From: Ilyomonas sp965199845
GTDB lineage: Bacteria > Bacteroidota > Bacteroidia > Chitinophagales > Chitinophagaceae
DNA: 64,000 nucleotides
Assembly: GCA_965199845.1 (NCBI GenBank)
Contig: CBDATZ010000029.1
Span: 1-64,000, forward strand
Direction: 5' to 3'
Part shown: one piece after another, positions 9,265 to 17,839 of the stretch
Layout: each line of letters starts with the position of its first letter
How positions within the stretch are numbered: position 1 is the first letter of the stretch
Notes under the pieces: model-generated
The model's database searches: none
What the model saw: the letters and a program-made list of their open reading frames with translations, nothing else
What the model was told of the DNA's origin: nothing
Position numbers and translations under genes: made by a program

Positions 9265-10581
9265 ATGAAATCATATCTGTTCACCTTATCACTTTTGTTA
9301 TCCGTAATTTTTTTGCATGCGCAAAGCGGCGAAGCTCTTACGCTCGACAAAGCCATTGAACTGGGTGTAAAAAATAGCAAGCAGTTACAATATAGCAAAG
9401 CCAGATTAGACGAAGCAACAGCCGCTGTAAAAGAAGCCGAGCAACGCAAATTGCCAGATGTATCAGCAAGTGGTTCTTACCTGCGTGTTACCAACCCGAC
9501 TATTAATCTGAAATCGCAAAAGGAATCTGGCGGCGGTGCCGATACAGCGCAAACAACCAGCACACCAAAAGTATCGCAGGCAGCTTATGGTATTGTAAAT
9601 GTATCCTTGCCTTTGTACTCTGGTTTGCGTATAAAATATGGTGTGGAAGCGTCGAAATTTTTAGAGAAAGCATCTGGGCTCGATGCCGACAATGATAGAG
9701 AAGGTGTGATTCTGAATATTATTGATGCCTATAATAATTTATATAAAGCCGGGCTCCAGATTACTGTTATCAACAGCAGTTTAGGTCAGGCACAGCAGCG
9801 TGTAAAAGACTTTACCAACTTAGAAACCAATGGTTTATTAGCCCGCAACGATTTATTAAAATCGCAACTGCAGGTTTCTAATATCCAGCTTACTTTGGTT
9901 GATGCTAAAAATAATTTACAGCTAAATACAATTGTTCTTGATTTGTTATTAGGTTTTCCCGATAGCACAAATATTATATTAGACAGCGCAAGCTTTGCTA
10001 ATCTTCCCCCGCTTGGTAGCTCGGATGATTACAGGCAGCAAGCTCTACAAAACAGGAAAGATTTACAAGCTGTAGATTATCGCATTAAAGCTTCCGGTTC
10101 TCAAGTGAAATCTATACAGGGCGAAAAGTATCCAAGCATTGCCTTAACCGGCGGTTATGTAGCGGCTGATATACCAAACGTATTAACTGTTTACAACGCG
10201 GTAAATTTCGGTGTTGGCGTTAGTTATAGTTTGAGTTCGTTATGGAAAACAGATGCTAAAGTGCAGCAGGCAAAAGCAAGAGAACGCCAGGCGCAAGCGA
10301 ATCGCGGCGAATTATCTGATCAAATAGAATTACAGGTTGGCAGAGCTTATTTAGCTTATTCGTCCAGTCTTGAAAAGATTAATGTTTACCAAGTAGCTAT
10401 TGATCAGGCAGAAGAAAACTACAGAATTACAAAGAATAAATTTGATAACAGTTTAGCAACAACCACCGATTTATTAGAAGCTGAAACGGCGCAATTACAG
10501 GCAAGATTGAATTATACAACTGCAAAATCTGATGCGGCTGTCGCTTATAAACATCTCCAGGAATCAATCGGATCATTATAA
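9265..10581 (+). CDS. TolC-family outer-membrane efflux protein
   Basis: Outer-membrane channel subunit of a tripartite efflux pump, 438 residues. It has a signal peptide (MKSYLFTLSLLLSVIFLHA) and the duplicated TolC/OEP layout: two long coiled-coil hairpins rich in Ala, Gln and Leu (about 25-75 with 145-215, and 255-300 with 330-435) around beta-barrel strands. The opening LTLDKAIELGVKNSKQLQYS is the standard OEP N-terminal helix. It is first in an operon with the membrane-fusion protein (28 bases downstream) and the MFS transporter, the same order as many emrAB-tolC operons. Expression is probably controlled by the TetR regulator through the operators in its promoter. Confidence 0.94.
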   Translation: MKSYLFTLSLLLSVIFLHAQSGEALTLDKAIELGVKNSKQLQYSKARLDEATAAVKEAEQRKLPDVSASGSYLRVTNPTINLKSQKESGGGADTAQTTSTPKVSQAAYGIVNVSLPLYSGLRIKYGVEASKFLEKASGLDADNDREGVILNIIDAYNNLYKAGLQITVINSSLGQAQQRVKDFTNLETNGLLARNDLLKSQLQVSNIQLTLVDAKNNLQLNTIVLDLLLGFPDSTNIILDSASFANLPPLGSSDDYRQQALQNRKDLQAVDYRIKASGSQVKSIQGEKYPSIALTGGYVAADIPNVLTVYNAVNFGVGVSYSLSSLWKTDAKVQQAKARERQAQANRGELSDQIELQVGRAYLAYSSSLEKINVYQVAIDQAEENYRITKNKFDNSLATTTDLLEAETAQLQARLNYTTAKSDAAVAYKHLQESIGSL

Positions 10582-10609
10582 AATTTACAAAAACTCACAA
10601 CAGTATTAT

Positions 10610-11725
10610 ATGGCAGTAAGTACCGCAGAGCCGCAGGAAACCGTAGCGGCAGAACCAAAAAAGAAAAACAGAGGTTTTGTTATCACCCTGATTTTATTAG
10701 TCGTGGTGGGTGGCGTATTTGGTTTTACCAAATATCAACACGCACTGCATCATGAAGATACAGATGATGCGCAGATAACAGCGAACATTAGTCCCGTAAT
10801 TCCGCGCGTGTCAGGTTATGTATCTGAAGTACGTGTTGGCGATAACCAGCAGGTAAAAAAAGGCGATACGCTAATCATCATGGACAATCGTGATCTAAAG
10901 ATTAAATTAGAACAGGCAGAAGCGGCTTTAACAACAGCTCAAAGCAATCGCACGGCAGCGCAGTTTTCTTCTACGGCATCAAGTTCTAATATCGCTACTT
11001 CAAGAGCAGCTGTTGCAACCATTGATGCACAAATTGACCAGGCAAAAATTAATGTTTGGCGCACCACGCAGGATTATAACCGTTATGCCAACCTTATAAA
11101 AGATCATTCTATTACAGAGCAGCAATTTGAGCAGGCGCAGGCAGCGAAGGAAACAGCAGAAAAACAATTGGTAATCATGCAGCAACAACGCGCGCAGGCA
11201 GCTACACAAATTAATGTAACCTCTACGCAGAGTGGAGCAACATCAAAACAAATTAATGTAGCTGATGCAGTTATTAAACAACGCCAGGCCGATGTAGATG
11301 ATGCCAAATTAAACCTGTCTTATGCGGCAGTGATAGCACCGGCTGATGGTTTGGTTTCTAAAGTAAATGTGCAGCCGGGGCAATATCTTACGGCAGGCGG
11401 TTCTCTCTTTAGCATTGTTTTAAAACAAAACCTTTGGATTGTTGCCAACTTTAAAGAAACCCAGCTTGATAAGATGAAAGTTGGACAAACCGTTACTGTT
11501 GAAGCAGATGCTTTTCCGGGTCATGAGTTCCAGGCAAAGATTACTTCATTGTCTGCTGCAACAGGTGCCAGTTATGCACTATTGCCTCCGGATAATGCAT
11601 CAGGAAACTTTGTAAAAGTGGTTCAGCGCGTACCAGTGAAAATTGAATTTGCCAATCCAAACGATTCTATGATTCAGCAGTTGCGTGCCGGTATGAACGT
11701 GGATGTGGATGTGAATTTAGATTAA
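10610..11725 (+). CDS. HlyD/EmrA-type membrane-fusion protein
   Basis: Periplasmic adaptor linking the inner-membrane transporter to the TolC-like channel, 371 residues. One membrane anchor (about 23-43, FVITLILLVVVGGVFGF) is followed by the first half of the lipoyl domain (SPVIPRVSGYVSEVRVGDNQQVKKGDTL, about 62-90), a long alpha-hairpin coiled coil (about 100-230), the second half of the lipoyl domain (VIAPADGLVSKVNVQPGQYL) and a beta-barrel domain ending in LRAGMNVDVDVNLD. An in-frame ATG at 10532 lies inside the TolC gene and gives no membrane anchor at the right place, so the ATG at 10610 is used. It pairs with the DHA2 transporter downstream. Confidence 0.94.
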   Translation: MAVSTAEPQETVAAEPKKKNRGFVITLILLVVVGGVFGFTKYQHALHHEDTDDAQITANISPVIPRVSGYVSEVRVGDNQQVKKGDTLIIMDNRDLKIKLEQAEAALTTAQSNRTAAQFSSTASSSNIATSRAAVATIDAQIDQAKINVWRTTQDYNRYANLIKDHSITEQQFEQAQAAKETAEKQLVIMQQQRAQAATQINVTSTQSGATSKQINVADAVIKQRQADVDDAKLNLSYAAVIAPADGLVSKVNVQPGQYLTAGGSLFSIVLKQNLWIVANFKETQLDKMKVGQTVTVEADAFPGHEFQAKITSLSAATGASYALLPPDNASGNFVKVVQRVPVKIEFANPNDSMIQQLRAGMNVDVDVNLD

Positions 11726-11753
11726 GGAAAAATCCATTTTACTTAATTCATAA

Positions 11754-11785
11754 AACGGCTATCCTGAAATAAAGGGATAGCCGTT
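11754..11785 (+). terminator. Hairpin between the EmrA- and EmrB-type genes
   Basis: Perfect 11-bp stem AACGGCTATCC/GGATAGCCGTT with a 10-base loop sits between two genes of one operon. It is followed by ATTAAATAAAA rather than a T-run, so it is more likely a weak attenuator or an RNA-stability/processing element that sets the ratio of adaptor to transporter than a full terminator. Confidence 0.6.
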
Positions 11786-11799
11786 ATTAAATAAAACCT

Positions 11800-13383
11800 A
11801 TGCAATTGCAACAGGCATCTTTAATCGAATATGGAAGCCGGCGCGTGGTGATTACAATCACCGCAATTCTGTGTGCGCTTCTTGAAATTGTAGATACAAC
11901 CATTGTAAACGTTGCGCTTAACGATATGCGTGGTAATCTCGGTGCTACCATGACAGAAGTCGGCTGGGTGGTAACGGCTTATGCTATTGGTAACGTAATT
12001 ATTGTACCCATGACAAGCTGGTTATCGCAACAGTTTGGTCGACGTAATTATTTTGCAGCTTCTATCTTAATATTTACGCTTTGTTCTTTTTTATGTGGTA
12101 ATGCCAACGGCATTTGGGAACTTGTTTTCTTTAGATTTTTACAAGGTTGTGGCGGAGGCGCGTTATTGGTTACTTCTCAAACCATTATTACAGAAAGTTA
12201 TCCGCCGGAAAAGCGTGGTACGGCGCAAGCAATATATGGGTTAGGTGTAATTGTAGGACCAACATTAGGACCGCCTCTAGGAGGTTATATTGTAGATAAT
12301 TTTAGTTGGCCTTATATCTTTTATATCAACATTCCGTTAGGCATTATTGCCGCTTTGCTTACGCTGGCATTTGTTCGCAGCCCGAAATACGGAGAAAAAA
12401 GTAAAGCTAAAGATGTTGACTGGGTTGGTATTGGTTTATTAGCACTCTTTGTTGGTTCGTTACAGTATGTATTGGAACGTGGTCAGGATGAAGATTGGTT
12501 TAACGATATCTGGATTACCTTTTTTGCAGTTACAGCTTTCTTTGGAATGTTCTTCTTTATCTGGCGTGAACTTACTTTCCGAAACCCGATTGTAGAACTT
12601 CGCGTATTGAGCAATGCGAATCTGCGAGTCGGAACAATCATGTCTTTTATATTAGGATTTGGCTTATACGGATCAACATATATCGTTCCGTTATACACGC
12701 AAGCTACGCTTGGCTGGACGGCGCAACAATCCGGGTTACTGATGGTTCCTGCTGCGCTTACCACAGCGTTCATGATGCCGATCATCGGTCAGCTATTGCA
12801 ACGTGGTATTAAACAGCAATACCTTGTTTCTTTAGGCATGTTTATCTTCTTTATTTATAGTTTTTGGGGTTATAAAATATTGACGCCTGATACAGGTAAA
12901 GATGCTTTTTTCTGGATGCTTATTGTACGTGGTGTTGGTTTAGGACTTTTGTTTATACCCATTACAACGTTAGCCTTATCAACACTAAAAGGTAAACAAA
13001 TCGGGCAGGGCGCAGCGTTTACCGGTATGATGCGACAATTAGGCGGCTCTTTTGGTATAGCAACGATTACGACATTTATGGCGAGAAGAAACCAGTTGTA
13101 CAGAAGTGATATGGTAAGCAGGCTTAACGCCGACGATCCGAATGTTCAAAACCGTATTGCCGGCTTACAGCACAATTTTATGTCGAAAGGCGCTTCACCT
13201 GACGTGGCTTTAAAGCAAGCTTATATTGCATTGGAAGGCATTATTTATAAACAGGCTTCCGTGTTATCTTATATGGATGTATTTCTTTATCTGGGCGTTA
13301 TGTTTTTAATCTGTATTCCATTTATCTTGTTTGTAAAAAGCAGGAAAAGTGCTAAAGTAGATTTGTCTGAAGCGATGCATTAA
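11800..13383 (+). CDS. DHA2-family MFS multidrug transporter (EmrB/QacA type)
   Basis: Proton-driven drug exporter of 527 residues with about 14 membrane segments, the DHA2 number. Diagnostic stretches are LEIVDTTIVNVAL in the first segment, the loop motif SWLSQQFGRRNYF (about 68-80), LGVIVGPTLGPPLGGYIVD (motif C, about 148-166) and the DHA2-specific FSWPYIFYINIPLG. With the adaptor and TolC proteins it should form a pump that moves amphipathic compounds directly to the outside; the actual substrates cannot be read from sequence. It is last in the operon, followed by a bidirectional terminator shared with the convergent tetR gene. Confidence 0.95.
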   Translation: MQLQQASLIEYGSRRVVITITAILCALLEIVDTTIVNVALNDMRGNLGATMTEVGWVVTAYAIGNVIIVPMTSWLSQQFGRRNYFAASILIFTLCSFLCGNANGIWELVFFRFLQGCGGGALLVTSQTIITESYPPEKRGTAQAIYGLGVIVGPTLGPPLGGYIVDNFSWPYIFYINIPLGIIAALLTLAFVRSPKYGEKSKAKDVDWVGIGLLALFVGSLQYVLERGQDEDWFNDIWITFFAVTAFFGMFFFIWRELTFRNPIVELRVLSNANLRVGTIMSFILGFGLYGSTYIVPLYTQATLGWTAQQSGLLMVPAALTTAFMMPIIGQLLQRGIKQQYLVSLGMFIFFIYSFWGYKILTPDTGKDAFFWMLIVRGVGLGLLFIPITTLALSTLKGKQIGQGAAFTGMMRQLGGSFGIATITTFMARRNQLYRSDMVSRLNADDPNVQNRIAGLQHNFMSKGASPDVALKQAYIALEGIIYKQASVLSYMDVFLYLGVMFLICIPFILFVKSRKSAKVDLSEAMH

Positions 13384-13410
13384 TTTGATTTATTAAATCA
13401 TTATAAAATA

Positions 13411-13442
13411 AAAAAGCAGTAATTAAATTACTGCTTTTTTAT
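13411..13442. terminator. Bidirectional terminator between the efflux operon and tetR
   Basis: Inverted repeat AAAAAGCAGTAAT/ATTACTGCTTTTTT with a 4-base loop between convergent genes. It has an A-run on the left and a T-run on the right, so it can act on both strands. Confidence 0.88.
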
Positions 13443-13461
13443 TTCGTGCTTTATTAATGTT

Positions 13462-14088
13462 TTATGATTTCACCAAAAATGATTGCATTAATTGTTTTAA
13501 ATAATCAATTACCCGTTTTCTAAATGCTTCATCTTCATAAGGCATATAATCAGGATTCGAATCGTTCAGAATTAAAGTGCGGCAAACTTTCTTCGATAAT
13601 AAAATCGCATTCAATGTTCCCGTAAGCGTAGCAGCTGTAAGGGCTACATCTACTTTTCTAAATTCTTTTTTCTTAATGCCGGTTTCAATAATTTGTTTTA
13701 TCGAACCTGCGTTTTTATCTATCACTTTCAAAATAGCTTCACCCAATTCCGGGCGTTGGTTCAGCATAAGTTCTAAGTGTAATACTTTATGAAACTCACG
13801 ATTACCAAACAAACGCTCAACATAAATTTCAATTACTCTTTCAATTTTTTGTATGGAAGAAAGCGATGTATTGTTAATTAATTCGCCCAGCATATTGCGT
13901 GTATAAGAAACATTATACTCTACAATACTTTCAAACAACTTTTCTTTCGATCCGAAATAATAATTTATCATAGCAAGGTTTACATCGGCTGCCGAAGCAA
14001 TATCCCGTACCGATGTTCCTTCAAAACCGTTGGTTGCAAATAATGAAATCGCTGTATTCATTATATGCACACGCTTATCAACATTCAT
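13462..14088 (-). CDS. TetR-family transcriptional repressor, probable regulator of the efflux operon
   Basis: TetR-type regulator of 208 residues. The N-terminal helix-turn-helix spans about 25-46 (TSVRDIASAADVNLAMINYYFGSKEKLF, matching the family's GxSxRxIA...YYHFxSKExL pattern). The C-terminal helical domain resembles the AcrR-like TetR_C group that binds small hydrophobic ligands. It faces the TolC/EmrA/EmrB operon. Its own promoter has two AAACA-NN-TGTTT repeats, and the efflux promoter has two more, so it likely represses itself and the pump and lets go when a pump substrate binds. The link is inferred from shared sites, not proved. Confidence 0.93.
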   Translation of the reverse strand: MNVDKRVHIMNTAISLFATNGFEGTSVRDIASAADVNLAMINYYFGSKEKLFESIVEYNVSYTRNMLGELINNTSLSSIQKIERVIEIYVERLFGNREFHKVLHLELMLNQRPELGEAILKVIDKNAGSIKQIIETGIKKKEFRKVDVALTAATLTGTLNAILLSKKVCRTLILNDSNPDYMPYEDEAFRKRVIDYLKQLMQSFLVKS

Positions 14089-14109
14089 TTCCCCTCATAT
14101 TATTTTCAT

Positions 14110-14146
14110 CAAAATTAAACAAGTGTTTGAAATTAAACAAGTGTTT
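14110..14146 (-). promoter_or_regulatory. tetR promoter with two operators
   Basis: Perfect inverted repeats AAACA-AG-TGTTT at 14117-14128 and 14135-14146, 18 bp apart. On the minus strand the tetR-proximal copy runs into TAATTTTG (14110-14117), a match to the Bacteroidota -7 element, exactly as in the efflux promoter at 9184-9191. This is a classic layout for autoregulation. Confidence 0.75.
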
Positions 14147-14381
14147 AATTTCTTTTACACTAATGTTATGAATTGTAACAAACAACTGAATATATTGATG
14201 ATAAAAAATCCTGCTTATCTCACTTATCGTTACGCTTAATGTCCAACAATATAAACCAGAGATTAAAACATCTTTTACATTACAACCGGCTGTGTTTCTA
14301 ACTTACAGGCAATAACATTGATGAATTATAAAACTTATCTAAGCAATGACTTTCAGCAAATGATGGCATAATTTTTTTGCA

Positions 14382-15197
14382 ATGGCTGAGTGTATGATAA
14401 AGGTGAGAGATTTTAGTATCCAACAGTTTTACGATAAAATTTATAATTGGCTGTTTACGTTTGGACCAAACATTATTATTGCCGTTCTCATTGGTACCAT
14501 TGGTTTCTGGCTTATCAAAGTCTTTATCAGGCGTCTGCATATTTTATTCGATAAACGCAAAGTAGATTCTTCTTTAAAGCCATTCTTAATCAGTCTTATT
14601 GAAGTAGCACTGCAAATATTATTGCTTCTCGCCGTGTTGCAGGAACTTAATATACAACTTACACTTTTTGCGAGTTTATTAGCCGCCGTTGGTGTTGCCA
14701 CAGGTCTTGCATTGTCGGGCACATTACAAAATTTTACCAGTGGCGTTTTAATACTTTTAATGAAGCCTTATCGCGTTGGTGACAGTATTATTGCGCAAGG
14801 ACAGGAAGGCATTGTAGAATCAATCGAAATTTTTTATACGGTTGTTACTACTTACGATAACCGCACAGTTATTATACCAAACAGCAAGCTTTCTAACGAA
14901 GTCATCATCAACATTAGCCGTGAAGGAATTCGCCGGCTTGATATTGAATTTAAGTTTCCTTTTGGTGCTGACTTTAAACAAATAGAAAACGTTTTACAAA
15001 CTTCTATTGCGGGCTTAACGAATATTTTAAAAACACCGGAACATCGTATTGGTGTCAGTTCGATAGAGCCGGATGGTTTCCGGATTATTGTAAATGTTTG
15101 GGTAAATGCGCATGGATTTCAGGATGCAAAACTTCAGACACAACAAAAATTTCTTGACGACCTGAAATCTTATGGCATTAAGCTTCCCGGCATGTAA
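14382..15197 (+). CDS. Small-conductance mechanosensitive channel (MscS family)
   Basis: Inner-membrane channel of 271 residues that opens under membrane tension to release solutes after osmotic downshock. Three membrane segments (about 28-48, 65-85, 90-125) end in the pore-lining helix LALSGTLQNFTSGVLIL, which corresponds to the Ala/Gly-rich TM3 of E. coli MscS. It is followed by the beta domain (KPYRVGDSI, YDNRTVIIPNSKLSNEVIINIS) and the alpha/beta C-terminal domain. The length is close to that of MscS (286). A second in-frame ATG at 14394 is possible. It is a stand-alone gene upstream of the TPR cluster on the opposite strand. Confidence 0.93.
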   Translation: MAECMIKVRDFSIQQFYDKIYNWLFTFGPNIIIAVLIGTIGFWLIKVFIRRLHILFDKRKVDSSLKPFLISLIEVALQILLLLAVLQELNIQLTLFASLLAAVGVATGLALSGTLQNFTSGVLILLMKPYRVGDSIIAQGQEGIVESIEIFYTVVTTYDNRTVIIPNSKLSNEVIINISREGIRRLDIEFKFPFGADFKQIENVLQTSIAGLTNILKTPEHRIGVSSIEPDGFRIIVNVWVNAHGFQDAKLQTQQKFLDDLKSYGIKLPGM

Positions 15198-15342
15198 GAA
15201 AAGATTTTATTTATAAAGATAAAGTGTTGGTTACGAACTTTTGTAACGCTGTTGAAGCATCGTTGTCAATTTGTAATTCGGAGCAAAAAATGCTCACTCC
15301 TATGTTCAGAAAAAATACAGCTATATTTCAAATAGAAGAATA

Positions 15343-17334
15343 TTATGAATCGGATTGTGGTTGTTCGTAAACTATATTTCCACCTTTGCCAAACAAGCGC
15401 AAACCAATTTCAGAACCTACGCCATCGGCATTTTTAAAGATCAGTTTTTCATTGTTTACAATACGCTTTCCACCTTCAGAAGTTACATTGATTGTAGCTT
15501 CGTATTTATCACCTTTTTTAGTAAATGAAACCGAAGCCGTTGGCGCATTTGTATTGTTATTTGTAAAGCGAATATTGCAACGCTTTAAATCTTTAATTAT
15601 GTCAGTTGTGGTTTCACTTTCATCGCCTGAAACCGAAAGTTGCATTGGCATTGACAAACCGGAGTAAGGAATTAATTGCGGGTAAACCTGTAGTAACGAA
15701 TTGCAATAATTATTGTATAAATCTGTGTTTTCACCTTTATATGCTTTACCTAAATCTTCATACAAACGACCCAAAAAAAGCTTTTCGTTTGCAGTGTCTA
15801 ACAAGGTAGTTCGCACCATTCCGTCGAAATCTTTGGCAGCATTTTTTTCATCACCATCTTCCCATTTAAACTGCGCTTCAAACAATTTAAAATATCGCTG
15901 AATATTTGCACGCGAATCTGTACGCTGGTATGTCTGATACTTCTCTTTAAAATATTTCGGACTAAAATTCTTCAGCAAATACCAGGCTTCATCAAATGAT
16001 GTGGTAGATTCTGCACAAAACAAATCATACACAAGCCGGTTTCTGTCAGGATCGTAAGCCAGTTGATTTACCACCACATATTCCAGCATAAGTTTTTGCA
16101 ACTTCAGCGAAGCAATTTTGTACAATCCCGATAACGAATACCACCAGCCTTTATTTAAAAATTTTACTTGCGCAATATTTTTATCCAGTAACTCAACCTT
16201 CAATAAATTAATGGTAAAATCGTATTGCGTTTGCGTAAGCGTTGTACCAATATGAAGCTCTTTAAAGTTAGCCGCTTTATCTAACGTGTACGAAGCGCTG
16301 TCTAACTGACCATCATACAAATAACCTCGCGCCAGCGCAATGTTATACCAGCCAAAGCCAGGCGTAGAGCCGTTTCGCGTAATAATATCGCGGCACATAT
16401 TAATTGCCTGTTTTGTTTTGCCACCGTAGACATACAATTCAGGAAGATAATAATACGGTTCGCTTAGAAAATTACTGCTATTCAATACATCTTTACCAAA
16501 ATAATCTATCGCGTTAGCAAAATTTCCAATTTCGCTTTGCATACCACCGTAATTATTCCACGATACATAACCACTTTGCGCAAGCTGCTCATAATAGTAT
16601 TCGCTGCTGTCGTAGTTTTTATTGTAACAATGAAGCAAGGCTAAATAATGATAAATGCGAAGCCTGTCCTGCGTACTTTGCGATGGACCAAACCAACCAT
16701 CATTTACAGTTTTATTATTTTCTATAAATGCAAAGCCTTTATAACAGCTTTGAAAAGCCGCCTGTTCGTTTTCGGCAACTGAGTTTTTTAGATATGAATA
16801 TTTGTCTGATGCAAAGAAGCGATTGCGATGATATTCCCAGGCGCGCTGTTCGTACAATCCAAAATAATCACGTTGAAAATGATATTGTTCTATCTCGTCG
16901 AGCAATGCGATAACGGAGTCGGGCATTTCAATGTTATCGTAACATTCTTTCAAAGCATTGGCAATCGTAAAATAATCCTGGTATCGCGCCACATTCTCCG
17001 AAAAAAAAGCGATGGACGAATACATGTTCCGTAAGGTAGAACTGAAATCTTTATTCAATAAAAACAAAGCTTTATGAAGCGGTGTAATGGCATTTTTATA
17101 ACCTAAAAAATCGGCACTACGGTTAAATTTATACATGCCTTCATACATCCAGCCAACATAATATGTGCTGTCTAACCGGAGAAACTCACGGCTGCGTGGC
17201 AACGCATCTTTATCGGTTGGGTTTACACCAATCCGCTTGGCATTTATTTCATAACGCGCGGCTGCCTTATCCTGCGCAACAGCACTATTAAAAAAAAGAA
17301 GACAATAAGATAAAACCGCTATCCAACACTTCAT
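15343..17334 (-). CDS. Exported TPR-like protein of unknown function
   Basis: 663-residue protein with a signal peptide (MKCWIAVLSYCLLFFNSAVAQ). Nearly the whole sequence is helical with irregular tetratricopeptide-like pairs, such as YYYEQLAQSGYVSWNNYGGM and AINMCRDIITRNGSTPGFGWYNIALARGYLYDGQLDSA. The last 110 residues become beta-rich (NNNTNAPTASVSFTKKGDKYEATINV) and look like a separate C-terminal domain. No catalytic motif is recognised. A scaffold or assembly role in the periplasm is typical for such proteins, but nothing here names a partner. Its ATG overlaps the TAA of the small gene upstream (TAATG), so the two are translationally coupled. Confidence 0.7.
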   Translation of the reverse strand: MKCWIAVLSYCLLFFNSAVAQDKAAARYEINAKRIGVNPTDKDALPRSREFLRLDSTYYVGWMYEGMYKFNRSADFLGYKNAITPLHKALFLLNKDFSSTLRNMYSSIAFFSENVARYQDYFTIANALKECYDNIEMPDSVIALLDEIEQYHFQRDYFGLYEQRAWEYHRNRFFASDKYSYLKNSVAENEQAAFQSCYKGFAFIENNKTVNDGWFGPSQSTQDRLRIYHYLALLHCYNKNYDSSEYYYEQLAQSGYVSWNNYGGMQSEIGNFANAIDYFGKDVLNSSNFLSEPYYYLPELYVYGGKTKQAINMCRDIITRNGSTPGFGWYNIALARGYLYDGQLDSASYTLDKAANFKELHIGTTLTQTQYDFTINLLKVELLDKNIAQVKFLNKGWWYSLSGLYKIASLKLQKLMLEYVVVNQLAYDPDRNRLVYDLFCAESTTSFDEAWYLLKNFSPKYFKEKYQTYQRTDSRANIQRYFKLFEAQFKWEDGDEKNAAKDFDGMVRTTLLDTANEKLFLGRLYEDLGKAYKGENTDLYNNYCNSLLQVYPQLIPYSGLSMPMQLSVSGDESETTTDIIKDLKRCNIRFTNNNTNAPTASVSFTKKGDKYEATINVTSEGGKRIVNNEKLIFKNADGVGSEIGLRLFGKGGNIVYEQPQSDS

Positions 17335-17528
17335 TAATCAATATTTTCTTTTACTCTTTTCAAGATGTTCTCGTACGTATATTCTTCCAGTTCTTTCCAT
17401 ATCTGGTCGCGGTTTTCATTTAAATGAAAATCAGCGCCGTTCAGAATTCTGATTTTCATGTCTTTTTCCATAGCTCTTAACTGATCCATTGCAGAATCGT
17501 CAAGCAAGTCAAGAAGTATCTTTTTCAT
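17334..17528 (-). CDS. Small hypothetical protein coupled to the TPR gene
   Basis: 64-residue, highly charged, helical protein (MKKILLDLLDDSAMDQLRAM..., ending ILKRVKENID) without signal peptide or membrane segment. The stop codon overlaps the start of the TPR protein gene (TAATG), which argues that it is a real gene in an operon. No family is recognised. It is cytoplasmic while its partner is exported, so a direct complex is not obvious. Confidence 0.6.
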   Translation of the reverse strand: MKKILLDLLDDSAMDQLRAMEKDMKIRILNGADFHLNENRDQIWKELEEYTYENILKRVKENID

Positions 17529-17839
17529 TTGGTTTCAGTTATTTAATTTATTGCCCAATATGGATATTGTTTTCTTTAGTTCGTATACTTCAATACTTAT
17601 ACGGTAGTACGTTTATGAATGGCACAAAAGATATTATATGATGCCGGTAATCTTCCAGTTAAAGTCTTAATCCTGCCAATGCGAGACAAACGATTATAGA
17701 CTGAAAATAGTTAGATTAACCGGAGCGAAAAATTAAATTATTACAGTATTATGAGTCTGTATCAACAGGCTTACTACCGTAAATCTATAATCAATTATTA
17801 TGCAAAAGGTTCCGCTTTACTTATCCGATACATAATAGC
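17529..17839. other. Intergenic stretch without a gene
   Basis: 311 AT-rich bases between the MoxR gene and the small-protein gene, both on the minus strand. No ORF, RNA gene or clear terminator was seen; it presumably contains the promoter of the small protein/TPR operon. Confidence 0.5.
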
